Source of the DNA: Liquorilactobacillus cacaonum DSM 21116
Lineage (GTDB): Bacteria > Bacillota > Bacilli > Lactobacillales > Lactobacillaceae
Length of the DNA stretch: 64,000 bases
Reading direction: 5' to 3'
Assembly (NCBI RefSeq): GCF_001436735.1
Contig: NZ_AYZE01000015.1
Span: 65,215 to 129,214, forward strand
The position numbers and the translations under genes were made by a program. Under the pieces are notes generated by a model. It was not told the origin of the DNA, did not search any database, and was given only the letters and a program-made list of their open reading frames with translations. This document shows positions 29,314 to 39,228 of the stretch, piece by piece. Position 1 is the stretch's first letter. Each line of letters starts with the position of its first letter.

Positions 29314-31523
29314 GGTATTGCTTCCTCCCAAACTTTTTGAGCTTCTTCAACTGAAAAATCAAATTCTGTATCTTGACACTTTATCTGCAATTTTCTATTT
29401 GTAGTAACTTCACCAATTTCAGTGCAATCATCTTTCATTAATTCAATAAAATTTTCAACATTTTCAGGAACTACACTAACAACAAATCTACCCGGAGTTT
29501 CACTAAATAAAAATGCTGAGCTCATTGTTGTCAAATTAGCTTTGAGTCCTAAGCCACTTGAAAAAAGACTTTCTGCCAATCCAACTGCGAGACCACCTTC
29601 ACTCAAATCATGCGCACTATCCACAATACCGAGTTCAATTGCCTTTAACAATTTAAAGAACTTCTCACTTTCTGAATTGACATTAATTGACCTCAGATTT
29701 CCAGAAATTTTACCTGTCATCATCTTTTGAATTTCAGATCCAGCAAAATCAGCAAAAGTCTCACCAACTAAGAATACTTTTGCCCCACTCTTTCTAAAAG
29801 TATTAGTCAAATAACCATTAATATTTTTAATCAACCCAACCATTCCAACCATTGGCGTTGGGTAAATTGCTTCACCATTATTTTCATTGTACAGCGAAAC
29901 ATTCCCTGAAATAACAGGTGTATTCAATACTCGACATACTTCTGACATTCCTAAAACAGATTTATGAAGTTCCCAATAAATTTCTGGGTCATTAGGGTCA
30001 CCATAATTTAGACAATCTGTCATTGCCAATGGTAAAGCGCCACTTGCAATTAAGTTAGCAGCAGCTTCTAACACAGCAATCTGGCCACCTATCAAGGGAT
30101 TCAAATAGACAAACCGTCCGTTCCCATCAGAAGTCATTGCAAGACCTTTTTTAGTTCCTCTAATTCTTAAAACAGCTGCATCACTTCCAGGCCCGACAAC
30201 CGTACTAGTTCTAACTTGTGAATCATAAGTTTGTGTAAAAATTTTTTTTGATGCAACTGTCGGTTGTGCAAGCATTTTCCCTAAAGTTTCTCTAGCATCC
30301 AATATATCAGGCACCCAATTGTTAAGCTTTTCAGATACACTTATTCTTTCAGGATTTGTTTCTTCACTAGGTTCTTCCAGTACATCTTCTGTTAAGCTTG
30401 AAACAGGAATATTGGTGACAATCTCACCTTTGTGTTTTAATACATAATCATTTCCTTCTGTCACTCGTCCAATAACAACTGCTTCCAAGCCATAGTCTTT
30501 AAATAATGATCTTACTTCTTCTTCAAATCCCGCTCGAATACACAACAACATTCTTTCTTGTGATTCGCTCAGCATTATTTCATAAGCCGACATTTCTGGT
30601 TCACGCTGTGGAACATAGTCAAGTATTAATTCCATCCCACTTCCCGCCTTAGAAGCCATTTCACAACTTGATGATACTATGCCTGCTGCTCCCATATCTT
30701 GAATTCCCACAAGCCAGTCTTTATGTTGTCCAGTCAATTCCAAACAAGCTTCCATCAAAAGCTTCTCCATAAAGGGATCTCCAACCTGAACTGCTGAACG
30801 TTGTGTTTCTTTATCATCCGCAAAATCTGCAGAAGCAAAAGTAGCACCATGAATTCCGTCACGACCAGTCTTTGCGCCTACATACATAACCGCATTACCT
30901 ACTCCTTTTGCCCTTCCTTTTTGCATATCATTTTGGTCCATAATTCCAACACACATTGCATTAACCAAAGGATTACCTGTATAACACTCGTCAAACGTTG
31001 TTTCTCCACCAACCGTTGGAATTCCCATGCAATTGCCGTATCCACCGATTCCAGCAACAACTTCATTAATTAAATATCTCGTATGTGCATTATCAACTTC
31101 TCCAAAATGTAATGAATCTAGCATTGCAATCGGCCGAGCACCCATACTGAAAATATCACGTATAATTCCTCCTACACCAGTTGCAGCACCTTCATATGGT
31201 TCAACAGCAGAAGGATGATTATGACTTTCAGCTTTAAAAACCACTGCTTGGCCATCACCAATATCTACAATTCCAGCACCTTCACCAGGTCCTTGAAGAA
31301 CACGTTTACTTCTATTAGGAAACTCTCGTAACACAGGCTTGGATTTTTTGTAAGAACAATGTTCACTCCACATAACCGAGAATAGTCCTGTTTCAGTGTA
31401 ATTAGGTAATCTTCCTAGCAATTGTTCTGAAATAAAATCAAATTCTTTTTCAGTTAAACCCCATTCAATGTAAGGTTTCGTCTCTTTTATTTCTTTTGGA
31501 CTCATTTCAGCTTTGATGGCCAT
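29289..31523 (-). CDS. purL: FGAM synthase subunit II (synthetase)
   Basis: ATP-dependent subunit of the three-part phosphoribosylformylglycinamidine synthase with PurQ and PurS. The 744-residue small-type PurL has [55 protein letters not shown] and [14 protein letters not shown]. Small PurL length plus separate purQ and purS fits the Gram-positive complex. It overlaps purQ by one base and purF by 25. Confidence 0.97.
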   Translation of the reverse strand: MAIKAEMSPKEIKETKPYIEWGLTEKEFDFISEQLLGRLPNYTETGLFSVMWSEHCSYKKSKPVLREFPNRSKRVLQGPGEGAGIVDIGDGQAVVFKAESHNHPSAVEPYEGAATGVGGIIRDIFSMGARPIAMLDSLHFGEVDNAHTRYLINEVVAGIGGYGNCMGIPTVGGETTFDECYTGNPLVNAMCVGIMDQNDMQKGRAKGVGNAVMYVGAKTGRDGIHGATFASADFADDKETQRSAVQVGDPFMEKLLMEACLELTGQHKDWLVGIQDMGAAGIVSSSCEMASKAGSGMELILDYVPQREPEMSAYEIMLSESQERMLLCIRAGFEEEVRSLFKDYGLEAVVIGRVTEGNDYVLKHKGEIVTNIPVSSLTEDVLEEPSEETNPERISVSEKLNNWVPDILDARETLGKMLAQPTVASKKIFTQTYDSQVRTSTVVGPGSDAAVLRIRGTKKGLAMTSDGNGRFVYLNPLIGGQIAVLEAAANLIASGALPLAMTDCLNYGDPNDPEIYWELHKSVLGMSEVCRVLNTPVISGNVSLYNENNGEAIYPTPMVGMVGLIKNINGYLTNTFRKSGAKVFLVGETFADFAGSEIQKMMTGKISGNLRSINVNSESEKFFKLLKAIELGIVDSAHDLSEGGLAVGLAESLFSSGLGLKANLTTMSSAFLFSETPGRFVVSVVPENVENFIELMKDDCTEIGEVTTNRKLQIKCQDTEFDFSVEEAQKVWEEAIPCLMKSKD

Positions 31524-32212
31524 TAAAATGCTGCCTCCTCAATCGTATTTTTCCCACTTTCAAGTAATGATTTAAATACCCGCAACCCATCTTCATTACC
31601 TAACAAAGCTTCAACAGCTCTTTCAGGATGAGGCATCATTCCAAGAACATTTCCTGCTTCATTAGTTATCCCAGCAATATCATTCAAACTTCCATTGGGA
31701 TTTTCTCCTGCATATCGAAATACAATTTGGTGATTTTCTTCTAGTTTTGCCAATGTTTCTTGATCAGCATAGTAGCTACCATCAGCATGTGCAATTGGTA
31801 ATGAAATCTGTTCTTTTTCCCCATACTGCGATGTAAAAGGTGTTTTTGTATTTTCAACAGTCAAATCAACTGTTTTACAAACAAATTTTAAACTGTTGTT
31901 TTGTTTTAAAGCCCCTGGTAATAGTCCTGCTTCAGTCAAAATTTGAAATCCATTACAAGTTCCAAAAACTGGTTTTCCTTGTTTTGCAAATTCCACAATT
32001 GCTGGCATAATATTACTAAATCTTGCAATTGCACCACAGCGTAAATAATCCCCATATGAAAAACCACCCGGTAGCATCACAGCATCAAATGATTCCAAGC
32101 TTTTTTCTTTATGTGAAACGTATTCAACATCTGCTTGGCAAACGGTATGCAAAGCCTCAAAAAGATCAACATCACAATTTGATCCTGGAAAAACTACAAC
32201 CGCAATCTTCAT
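31523..32212 (-). CDS. purQ: FGAM synthase subunit I (glutaminase)
   Basis: Class I glutamine amidotransferase subunit that feeds ammonia to PurL. The 229-residue product has [32 protein letters not shown], the nucleophile motif [12 protein letters not shown] and the His-Glu pair [10 protein letters not shown]. Its start overlaps the purS stop by one base and its stop overlaps the purL start, so the three complex subunits are translationally coupled. Confidence 0.97.
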   Translation of the reverse strand: MKIAVVVFPGSNCDVDLFEALHTVCQADVEYVSHKEKSLESFDAVMLPGGFSYGDYLRCGAIARFSNIMPAIVEFAKQGKPVFGTCNGFQILTEAGLLPGALKQNNSLKFVCKTVDLTVENTKTPFTSQYGEKEQISLPIAHADGSYYADQETLAKLEENHQIVFRYAGENPNGSLNDIAGITNEAGNVLGMMPHPERAVEALLGNEDGLRVFKSLLESGKNTIEEAAF

Positions 32213-32460
32213 TACGCTTCCTCCATTACATCATATCGGTAAGTTTCTAAATTAAAATTAACTAGCAATTGTTCTGAAACCTCTTTTACAACTTCTTCAA
32301 CTTTCTTGTCACTTGAATCAATTTGTAAATCAAAAAATTTCCCAACATTTACTTTTTTTACATTAGAAAACCCTAAACTATGAATTGCATCTGTAATCGT
32401 TTCTCCTTGAGGGTCAAAAACAGATTCTTTATATGTTACAAAAATTCGTACGTTAACCAT
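32212..32460 (-). CDS. purS: FGAM synthase subunit PurS
   Basis: Small 82-residue dimeric subunit required to assemble PurQ with PurL and channel ammonia. It starts [20 protein letters not shown] and contains [25 protein letters not shown], matching the family. It lies 2 bases after purC and overlaps purQ by one base. Confidence 0.96.
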   Translation of the reverse strand: MVNVRIFVTYKESVFDPQGETITDAIHSLGFSNVKKVNVGKFFDLQIDSSDKKVEEVVKEVSEQLLVNFNLETYRYDVMEEA

Positions 32461-32462
32461 AA

Positions 32463-33182
32463 TTAGTTTTCCTCCATAAGAACTCTTTTGAGTCGTTTCA
32501 ATACTTCTTCGTATACAGTTGTTAAGTTCCCAATATCACGTCGATAAACATCTTTATCCATATGGGCATTATCTGAAATATTCCACAAGCGACAATTGTC
32601 AGGAGAAAATTCATCTGCTAATACGATTTGACCATTTTTTAATTTCCCAAATTCCAATTTAAAATCAATTAGTTTTAAGTCCATTTTTGCAAATAAGTCA
32701 GTCAATAACTGATTCACTTTTCTTGAAATGCTCCACATTTTTTCAATTTCTTCTTTGGTAGCAATTTTTAAAGCCAAAATCTGAGAATCATTCATAAAAG
32801 GATCATCTAATTTATCACTCTTAAAGTAAGTTTCTTCAACGGGTGTCTGAAATTTTTTTCCTTCTTCAACACCAAAACGAGTAGCAAAATGTCCAGCTGC
32901 TACGTTTCGAGTTACCATCTCAAGTGGTAAAATTTTTACTTTTTTAACCAATTCTTCAGTAGGCGACACCTTTTTTATAAAATGATTTTCAATTCCCTTT
33001 TGTGCAAGATATTCAAAAATCAAAGATGATATTTGATTGTTAAGAACTCCTTTTCCATAAATTTGGTCTTTTTTCTTACCATTTAAAGCCGTTGCTTGAT
33101 CCATATATACAACTCTTAAAACATCTTCATCAGCAGTTGTCCACATTTGTTTGGCTTTTCCTTCATAAATCAATTTTTCCAT
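32463..33182 (-). CDS. purC: phosphoribosylaminoimidazole-succinocarboxamide synthase
   Basis: SAICAR synthetase, joins aspartate to CAIR. The 239-residue product begins MEKLIYEGKAKQMW and has LPLEMVTRNVAAGHFATRFGVEEG, LIDFKLEFGK and LADEFSPDNCRLW. It is the first gene of the purCSQLFMNHD transcription unit: a promoter with an adjacent PurBox lies about 70-110 bases upstream, and a terminator ends the preceding purB. Confidence 0.97.
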   Translation of the reverse strand: MEKLIYEGKAKQMWTTADEDVLRVVYMDQATALNGKKKDQIYGKGVLNNQISSLIFEYLAQKGIENHFIKKVSPTEELVKKVKILPLEMVTRNVAAGHFATRFGVEEGKKFQTPVEETYFKSDKLDDPFMNDSQILALKIATKEEIEKMWSISRKVNQLLTDLFAKMDLKLIDFKLEFGKLKNGQIVLADEFSPDNCRLWNISDNAHMDKDVYRRDIGNLTTVYEEVLKRLKRVLMEEN

Positions 33183-33259
33183 CTTTTCAATCCAATCCCT
33201 TCAACTAAAAACGAATATTAAGAATAAAAACTACTATTAATGGTCATTAATTCACTTAA

Positions 33260-33288
33260 AGATTAACAATAAAGAAACAATTAGTCAA
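33260..33288 (-). promoter_or_regulatory. purC operon promoter
   Basis: Minus-strand TTGACT (33283-33288) and TAATCT (33260-33265) with a 17-base spacer. The predicted start near 33253 leaves a leader of about 70 bases, too short for a purine riboswitch. Confidence 0.75.
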
Positions 33289-33294
33289 TACATA

Positions 33295-33307
33295 AAAGCC
33301 GAACTTT
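33295..33307 (+). promoter_or_regulatory. PurBox upstream of purC
   Basis: AAAGCCGAACTTT matches the PurBox consensus AWWWCCGAACWWT at 12 of 13 positions and lies 6 bases upstream of the -35 hexamer. A weaker relative, TATTACGAACAAT, is at 33387-33399 in the same orientation. These are expected PurR/PRPP activator sites. Confidence 0.75.
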
Positions 33308-33424
33308 ATTTTAATATGTGGTAAATTTGTTAGCTTTTTTATAAATATTTACTAAATTGTCAAATTGAATTAACATGTTAATAAATTATTACGAACAATA
33401 CGTTGTGTACAATAAATAAAAAAA

Positions 33425-33452
33425 GTATAGGTCAAAAGTACTTGACCTATAC
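33425..33452 (-). terminator. purEKB terminator
   Basis: Perfect 11-bp arms GTATAGGTCAA / TTGACCTATAC with a 6-base loop, followed on the minus strand by seven T. It starts 24 bases after the purB stop and insulates purEKB from purC. Confidence 0.9.
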
Positions 33453-33476
33453 CACTTATTTTCTATATATATTAAA

Positions 33477-34772
33477 CTAATTTAAACCAACACGTTCAAA
33501 AATTTCATCTACTCGACGTAAATGCCAATGATAATCAAATGCATCATCTAATTCCTCTTTTGACAAACGACTTGTAATTCTTTCGTCTTGTTCCAATAAA
33601 GGTCTAAATTGTACCTGCTTATCCCAAGATTCTGCAGTTTTTGGCTGAATTAAATCATACGCTTCTTCTCGACTCATTCCTGTATCAATTAATTTAAGTA
33701 ACACACGACCACTATAAATCAAGCCGAATGTTCTACCCATATTTCTTAACATATTTTCTGGAAAAACCGTTAAATTCTCTAAGATTTTACCAAAACGATT
33801 CAACATATAATCAACTAAAATTGTTGTATCTGGCAAAATTATTCTTTCTGCTGAAGAATGAGAAATATCTCGCTCATGCCACAAACTTATATCTTCAAAT
33901 GACGTTAGCATATGGCCGCGCACGACGCGCGCTAAACCACAAATATTTTCTGAACCAATTGGATTACGTTTATGAGGCATCGCTGAAGATCCTTTTTGCC
34001 CTTTAGCAAAATGTTCTTCAACTTCTCTAGTCTCGGACTTTTGTAATCCACGAATTTCAGTTGCAAATTTTTCTAAACTAGTAGCAATTAAGGCTAATGC
34101 AGAAAGATATTCCGCATGTAAATCACGTGGTAAAACTTGACTAGAAATTTCTTGAGGTCGAATTCCAAGTTTTTCGCAAACATACTTTTCCACAAAAGGA
34201 TCGATATTTGCAAAAGTCCCGACTGCACCACTTATTTTACCGGCCTCAACACCTCTAGCAGCATGTTCAAAGCGTTCAATATCTCGTTTGATTTCAGAAT
34301 ACCATCTAGCTAACTTCAAGCCAAAAGTAGTAGGTTCAGCATGTACTCCGTGAGTTCTACCCATCATAACAGTATTTTTATATTTTTTCGCCTGATTAGC
34401 AACAATCCCCTTAAAGTGCGCTAAATCTGCTCGCAATAATTCATTAACTTGTTTCAATTGATATCCATAGGCTGTGTCAACAACATCTGTACTAGTCAAG
34501 CCATAGTGAACCCATTTTTTTTCTTCACCCAATGATTCAGATACACATCGAGTAAAAGCAATTACATCATGGTGCGTTGTCTGCTCTATCTCCAGAATTC
34601 TATCAACATTAAATTTAGCATTCTTCCTTATTTTTTCAACATCATTTGCTGGAATATGTCCAAGCTTTGACCAAGCTTCATCAGCAGCTATTTCTACTTC
34701 AAGCCAACACTCATATTTCTTTTCATCTTCCCAAATTGTTGCCATCTCTGGTCGTGAATATCGTGAAATCAT
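33477..34772 (-). CDS. purB: adenylosuccinate lyase
   Basis: Cleaves SAICAR to AICAR and adenylosuccinate to AMP, so it serves both IMP synthesis and AMP formation. The 431-residue product has [41 protein letters not shown] and the fumarase-superfamily signature [15 protein letters not shown]. It is the last gene of the purE-purK-purB unit, 13 bases after purK. Confidence 0.97.
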   Translation of the reverse strand: MISRYSRPEMATIWEDEKKYECWLEVEIAADEAWSKLGHIPANDVEKIRKNAKFNVDRILEIEQTTHHDVIAFTRCVSESLGEEKKWVHYGLTSTDVVDTAYGYQLKQVNELLRADLAHFKGIVANQAKKYKNTVMMGRTHGVHAEPTTFGLKLARWYSEIKRDIERFEHAARGVEAGKISGAVGTFANIDPFVEKYVCEKLGIRPQEISSQVLPRDLHAEYLSALALIATSLEKFATEIRGLQKSETREVEEHFAKGQKGSSAMPHKRNPIGSENICGLARVVRGHMLTSFEDISLWHERDISHSSAERIILPDTTILVDYMLNRFGKILENLTVFPENMLRNMGRTFGLIYSGRVLLKLIDTGMSREEAYDLIQPKTAESWDKQVQFRPLLEQDERITSRLSKEELDDAFDYHWHLRRVDEIFERVGLN

Positions 34773-34785
34773 TAATTTTACTCCT

Positions 34786-35898
34786 TTAGTCCCATACTTT
34801 TGTATTTTTTATTTCTGAAAGAGTTTCCTCTATATCATCTGTCAAAACTGTAATATGGCCCATTTTTCGGTCTTGTCGCACATCACCTTTTCCGTAATCA
34901 TGAAACTGCCATTGAGACTTTTCAGGAATTAGCCGCTCAACACCTTCTACATGTTGTCCCAGTACGTTAACCATGACAACAGGTTTTAATAATTCAATTT
35001 TTGGCATTGGCCAATTGCAGATTGCACGATTGTGAGCATCAAATTGAGAAAAATTACAAGCTTCAATTGAATAGTGTCCTGAATTATGCGGACGAGGTGC
35101 AAGCTCATTAACATAAAGTTCTCCGTCTTCTCCTACAAACATCTCTACTCCAAGAACGCCACACAAATCGATGCTCATTGCAATTTTTTTTGCCATACTT
35201 TGAGCTCTTTTTTGTAACTCATTTGTTATTCTAGCAGGTACAATACTCTCATGCAAAATTTGATTTCGATGAATATTTTCACTAACAGGAAACATTGAAA
35301 TTTCTCCATCCAGATTACGAGCAACCATCACAGAAATCTCTTTAGAAAATTTAACCCAACCTTCTAGAATACATTGTCCTTGATAAATTATTTCTGTTGC
35401 CTTCTCTAAATCAGTAGCATTATGCAACACTAATTGCGCTTTACCATCATATCCACCTTGACAAGTTTTCAAAACAGAAGGATACCCAATTTTTTGAACC
35501 GCAGTAACTAATTCAGCGCTTGAATTAACTTCTTCAAAAGGTGCTACTTTCAGACCATTTGTCACAAGAAAGTTTTTTTCATTTAATCGATCTTTAGTAA
35601 TTGCTAAAAGTTTTGTACCTTGTGGAACTGAGACTGTATTTTGTACATCTTCTAAAGCTTTTAAATCAACATTTTCAAATTCATAAGTTAAAACGTCAGC
35701 TTGCGAAGCCAATTCTTCTATTGCAGAAATATTTTCATACTCAGCAACGATTTGATTATCAGAAACTTGCCCAGCTGAACAATCAGGATTAGGATCTAAT
35801 ATCACTACGCGAAACCCTGCTGACTTAGCAGAGTATGCAAGCATCTGGCCTAATTGTCCACCCCCAATTATTCCAATAGTTTGTCCTTGTACTATCAT
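34786..35898 (-). CDS. purK: 5-(carboxyamino)imidazole ribonucleotide synthase
   Basis: ATP-grasp enzyme that carboxylates AIR on N5 with bicarbonate. The 370-residue product starts [20 protein letters not shown] and has [39 protein letters not shown] 35898 begins one base after the purE stop codon; the longer frame to 35919 lies inside purE and is discounted. Confidence 0.96.
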   Translation of the reverse strand: MIVQGQTIGIIGGGQLGQMLAYSAKSAGFRVVILDPNPDCSAGQVSDNQIVAEYENISAIEELASQADVLTYEFENVDLKALEDVQNTVSVPQGTKLLAITKDRLNEKNFLVTNGLKVAPFEEVNSSAELVTAVQKIGYPSVLKTCQGGYDGKAQLVLHNATDLEKATEIIYQGQCILEGWVKFSKEISVMVARNLDGEISMFPVSENIHRNQILHESIVPARITNELQKRAQSMAKKIAMSIDLCGVLGVEMFVGEDGELYVNELAPRPHNSGHYSIEACNFSQFDAHNRAICNWPMPKIELLKPVVMVNVLGQHVEGVERLIPEKSQWQFHDYGKGDVRQDRKMGHITVLTDDIEETLSEIKNTKVWD

Positions 35899-35899
35899 T

Positions 35900-36388
35900 T
35901 TAGACAAGTTCTTCACCACTTTTCAAGGCTTTATCATGTAACTTTTTACGATAAGCTTTAATTTTTTGCGAAATTTCCTTATTTTGAATTCCTAATATTT
36001 GAAGAGCTAATAAAGCAGCGTTTTTTGCCCCAGCAACACCTATAGCGGTTGTTGCTACAGGAACACCTGCCGGCATTTGAACAATTGATAATAATGAATC
36101 AAGTCCATTTAGTGCATGACTTTGAACTGGAACACCTATAACTGGCAAAATCGTATTAGCTGCTATCATGCCTGGAAGATGCGCTGCCCCACCTGCACCA
36201 GCAATGATAACTTTAACTCCACTATCTGCAGCATCATTAGCAAATTTAAACATCTCTTGCGGCATTCTATGTGCAGAAATAACCTGTTTATCAAAATTGA
36301 CACCAAATTCTTCTATTATAAGGGCAGCTTCTTTCATTGTTTCCCAATCCGAAGAACTTCCCATTATAATACTGATTTCATTACTCAC
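35900..36388 (-). CDS. purE: N5-CAIR mutase
   Basis: Class I PurE that moves the carboxyl of N5-CAIR to C4. The 162-residue product has [42 protein letters not shown] and [15 protein letters not shown]. First gene of the purEKB unit, with GGAGGGATAG before the ATG. It is preceded by a TTGACA promoter with a PurBox 4 bases upstream of the -35. Confidence 0.97.
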   Translation of the reverse strand: MSNEISIIMGSSSDWETMKEAALIIEEFGVNFDKQVISAHRMPQEMFKFANDAADSGVKVIIAGAGGAAHLPGMIAANTILPVIGVPVQSHALNGLDSLLSIVQMPAGVPVATTAIGVAGAKNAALLALQILGIQNKEISQKIKAYRKKLHDKALKSGEELV

Positions 36389-36414
36389 TGCTATCCCTCC
36401 TAAACTACAGACCT

Positions 36415-36443
36415 AGCTTAGCAAAGGTGTACATAATTGTCAA
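36415..36443 (-). promoter_or_regulatory. purEKB promoter
   Basis: Minus-strand TTGACA (36438-36443) and TAAGCT (36415-36420), spacer 17. Confidence 0.75.
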
Positions 36444-36447
36444 AGTA

Positions 36448-36460
36448 AAAATCGAACTTT
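36448..36460 (+). promoter_or_regulatory. PurBox upstream of purE
   Basis: AAAATCGAACTTT matches AWWWCCGAACWWT at 12 of 13 positions. It lies 4 bases upstream of the -35, nearly the same geometry and the same orientation as the purC box. Confidence 0.7.
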
Positions 36461-36588
36461 ATCCACAAAAAGAACCCATTTATCCGGATTATCTATTACT
36501 CAGACCCAAATAACACAAAATAATTAGCTTATCTTCGTATTCTATTATTTCCAAAAAAAACTTATCAGGAAATTTACTAATAAAAAAA

Positions 36589-36621
36589 GAATATACCAAA
36601 ACTAAACGTGTTAGTATACTC
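36589..36621 (-). terminator. terminator of the 67-residue protein gene
   Basis: Arms GAATATAC / GTATACTC (one G-T pair) with A-run on the left and T-run on the right, so it could work in both directions; on the minus strand it follows the gene at 36655-36858. Confidence 0.65.
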
Positions 36622-36654
36622 TCTTTTTTATTTTTGTTAATTGCTTACTTTGAT

Positions 36655-36858
36655 TTAATCTTCTGCAGCATTCATTGCTTCTAAAATAATCTCAAGTTGT
36701 TCACGTTCTTCTTCAACATCACGTTTTTTCTCATCGTAAGCACTTAATAAGTGGCGTCCTCGCTTAGAATTGCTGATTCTCATGCAAACATCATCGAGTT
36801 CAGCAATTTTAGCAACCGTCTCTTGATAATCATGTAGAATATCAAGTTTGTTTCCCAT
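36655..36858 (-). CDS. small charged helical protein, function unknown
   Basis: A 67-residue protein starting MGNKLDILHDYQETVAKIAEL with a predicted long amphipathic helix and a strongly charged C-terminal half (EKKRDVEEEREQLE). I do not recognise a family. A clear GGGAGG lies 9 bases before the ATG and a terminator follows, so it is a genuine single gene. It stands alone between ackA and the pur promoter. No membrane segment or signal peptide. Confidence 0.7.
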   Translation of the reverse strand: MGNKLDILHDYQETVAKIAELDDVCMRISNSKRGRHLLSAYDEKKRDVEEEREQLEIILEAMNAAED

Positions 36859-36990
36859 GACTAAAGTCCTCCCAAATTAATTGAATTATCGACTTGAATA
36901 ATCTAACACTTTTTGTCATGTTTGTGAATAGTTTTATATTACGATTTTATTACAAAAAGCTGCATAAATCACTATATTATCTATACCAAT

Positions 36991-38196
36991 TTAATGCTTT
37001 AATTTCTTTTTCATTATTTTATTAACATCACGTGCAATCATCAGTTCTTCATCAGTTGGAATTACAAGTACCTGTACTTTAGAATTATCAGTTGAAATTA
37101 ATAAATTTTGTCCTCTTAGTGCGTTTTTCTTTTCATCCACTTCAATTCCCATATACGCCAATCTATTCAAAATTTTGCTACGAATCTCGGTAGAATTTTC
37201 GCCAATACCAGCTGTAAAAATAATTCCATCTACTCCTCCCATTTCAGCAGTGTATGCGCCAATATACTTCACTATATCCTTAACAAAAACATCAATCGCT
37301 AATTTTGCACGTAAATTTGTTTCACGTTTCGCTAAAATATCACGCATATCAGAAGATACACCCGAAATTCCTAATAATCCAGATCGCTTATTCAAATCAT
37401 AAATTGCTTCAGGCATCGAATGCATATCTAATTTTTGCATCATAAAAGACAACATTGCAACATCTGTATCCCCTGAACGAGTTGCCATGGTAATACCTGT
37501 CAGTGGTGTAAATCCCATTGACGTATCAAATGACAAACCATTTTTTATTGCGCAAATTGAGGCCCCAGCACCCAGATGACAACTAATCAATTTTAATTTT
37601 TCTAATGGTCTATCTAACATTGAAGCTGCAACTTTTGCAACATAGCGGTGACTTGTCCCGTGAGCCCCGTATCTTCTAACACCATATTCTTGATACCATT
37701 CATAAGGCACACTAAAAATAAAATTCTCTTTAGGCATTGTTTGATGAAATGAAGTATCAAAAACAGCAACAGCAGTCGCAAATGGTAATACTTTTTTAAA
37801 TGCCTTGATTCCCATTAAGTTAGCCGGATTATGGATTGGAGCGTACTCAGCTAACGAATTTATTTTTCGTATAACTTTACTTGTAATCTCCACAGAATGC
37901 TTAAAAACTTCGCCACCAGCAACTACGCGATGTCCAACTCCTTCAATCTCAGAAAAATCGCGAATAATTTTTAAGTCAAGTAACAATCCCAATAATCTCT
38001 TTACCGCATATGCATGATCTTTTACTTTCTCATCAACCTCAAACTTTTTATTAGTTTGATACTCAATTTTTATTTTACTCATTTCGAGTCCAATTCTATC
38101 AAAAATTCCTTCAGCTAGAACCTTTTCTGAATCGATTTCAAATAACTTGAACTTCAAACTAGAACTTCCTGCATTAATAGCTATAACCTTTGTCAT
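36991..38196 (-). CDS. ackA: acetate kinase
   Basis: Interconverts acetyl phosphate plus ADP and acetate plus ATP; in lactobacilli it yields ATP from acetyl-P. The 401-residue product starts MTKVIAINAGSSSLKFKLF (signature 1), has VAVFDTSFHQTMP, RRYGAHGTSHRYVA (signature 2), CHLGAGASICAI and GGVDGIIFTAGIGENS. ATG 38196 is set by AAAGGAGG 7 bases upstream; the frame to 38217 is not used. A cre-like site overlaps the predicted transcription start. Confidence 0.96.
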   Translation of the reverse strand: MTKVIAINAGSSSLKFKLFEIDSEKVLAEGIFDRIGLEMSKIKIEYQTNKKFEVDEKVKDHAYAVKRLLGLLLDLKIIRDFSEIEGVGHRVVAGGEVFKHSVEITSKVIRKINSLAEYAPIHNPANLMGIKAFKKVLPFATAVAVFDTSFHQTMPKENFIFSVPYEWYQEYGVRRYGAHGTSHRYVAKVAASMLDRPLEKLKLISCHLGAGASICAIKNGLSFDTSMGFTPLTGITMATRSGDTDVAMLSFMMQKLDMHSMPEAIYDLNKRSGLLGISGVSSDMRDILAKRETNLRAKLAIDVFVKDIVKYIGAYTAEMGGVDGIIFTAGIGENSTEIRSKILNRLAYMGIEVDEKKNALRGQNLLISTDNSKVQVLVIPTDEELMIARDVNKIMKKKLKH

Positions 38197-38217
38197 GGAG
38201 ATGCCTCCTTTATTCAA

Positions 38218-38231
38218 TTAAAACGTTTTCA
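38218..38231 (-). promoter_or_regulatory. cre-like (CcpA) site at the ackA promoter
   Basis: Minus strand TGAAAACGTTTTAA matches TGWAARCGYTWWCW at 13 of 14 positions. An extended -10 TGTTATATT (TATATT at 38239-38244) lies just upstream, so the site covers roughly +1 to +14, a position normally linked to roadblock repression. Confidence 0.6.
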
Positions 38232-38360
38232 TACTAATAATATAACAAATTTTAAATATCCACACCACTTAATGAGGATTTAATAATTAATAATATTGCC
38301 TTTCAATATTCTCGCAAAGATATTACAATTAACTTTAGCACTTTTTTATGGAGGAATTAA

Positions 38361-38918
38361 ATGAATTACGAACAGCAATTAATTAGACTATTAAAATCCA
38401 ATATTGAACTTAATGAAATTTTTCATATTTTAAAAAAAAATCATCTTAGTAATGCATTTGTTTGTAGTGGCACAATACGTACAATTATCTGGAATATCCT
38501 TGCCCATAAGAAAACTAACTTAGTTTTAGAAAATATTGATGTTATTTATGCAGATACGAGCGAAACCTATGAAGAGTTTCTAACTAAAAAAGCTGTTCTT
38601 TCTCAAAATTTTTCTAAATACTTTTGGAATCTTGAGAATGTATGCCTTAACAATAAAAAATCTATGCAACCTTTTGGTAAGAATATTTCACTTGCACTAG
38701 AAACAATTCCCGAAACATGCAATAGTATCGCAGTTAACTTTAATAACAGTAAATCTGAGCTTATTGCGCCTTTCAGCTTAGATCACCTTTTTGATTTTGA
38801 AGTTCATCCAACTCCAAGGTTTCAACAAGATTCTACGATACTTGCAGATTACAAGTCGCGTGTTACAAATAAAAAATGGCAAGAAAAATGGCCGAGTATT
38901 ACATTCTTTGCAGATTGA
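38361..38918 (+). CDS. nucleotidyltransferase-like protein (DUF925 family)
   Basis: A 185-residue protein with SGTIRTIIWNIL, ENIDVIYAD, PFSLDHLFDFEVHPTPRF and YKSRVTNKKWQEKWP. The order matches the DUF925/NTP-transferase-like proteins (GxxR...W, DIDVxYxD, APxxLxDLFxxxxxPxP, KxWxxxWP). The two Asp of the IDVxYxD motif are kept, but the overall sequence is divergent. Substrate unknown. GGAGG lies 6 bases before the ATG. It is transcribed alone, divergent from ackA, and ends at a strong terminator. Confidence 0.75.
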   Translation: MNYEQQLIRLLKSNIELNEIFHILKKNHLSNAFVCSGTIRTIIWNILAHKKTNLVLENIDVIYADTSETYEEFLTKKAVLSQNFSKYFWNLENVCLNNKKSMQPFGKNISLALETIPETCNSIAVNFNNSKSELIAPFSLDHLFDFEVHPTPRFQQDSTILADYKSRVTNKKWQEKWPSITFFAD

Positions 38919-38970
38919 AATTTTGCAATGAACTATTCTTTAAATAAACTACATCTTTATGCATCAAAAA

Positions 38971-39002
38971 AAGACTAAGTCGAATTCTTTTGACTTAGTC
39001 TT
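38971..39002 (+). terminator. terminator after the DUF925 gene
   Basis: Perfect 11-bp arms AAGACTAAGTC / GACTTAGTCTT, then eight T. The A-run on the left would allow use from the permease side too. The rest of the 310-base gap to the permease gene shows nothing else I can identify. Confidence 0.9.
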
Positions 39003-39228
39003 TTTTTTAATAATACATATAAGTATACTCATATCACTATCAATAATAAATTGTTCCTAATTTTAGAGAATTCCCGGTTCTTTTCGTCTATCTTTCAAAT
39101 TTAAAACTTTTAAAAAGAATAACTTATCAACTTGTTCTATATAAACCAAATCTTATAGGCATCTCTATCTTAATAACCCAAATATTAACTGTTATTTTGC
39201 ACTTGCACTCTATCATAACAATTATTTT

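Noticed and set aside
29314-29331. purF starting at the upstream in-frame codon 29331
   Set aside because: It precedes the GGGAGG ribosome binding site and would shift the nucleophile Cys away from the 11-residue propeptide position.
33183-33259. Guanine/purine riboswitch in the purC leader
   Set aside because: The predicted leader is about 70 bases, without the conserved aptamer core or a terminator; PurBox control explains regulation.
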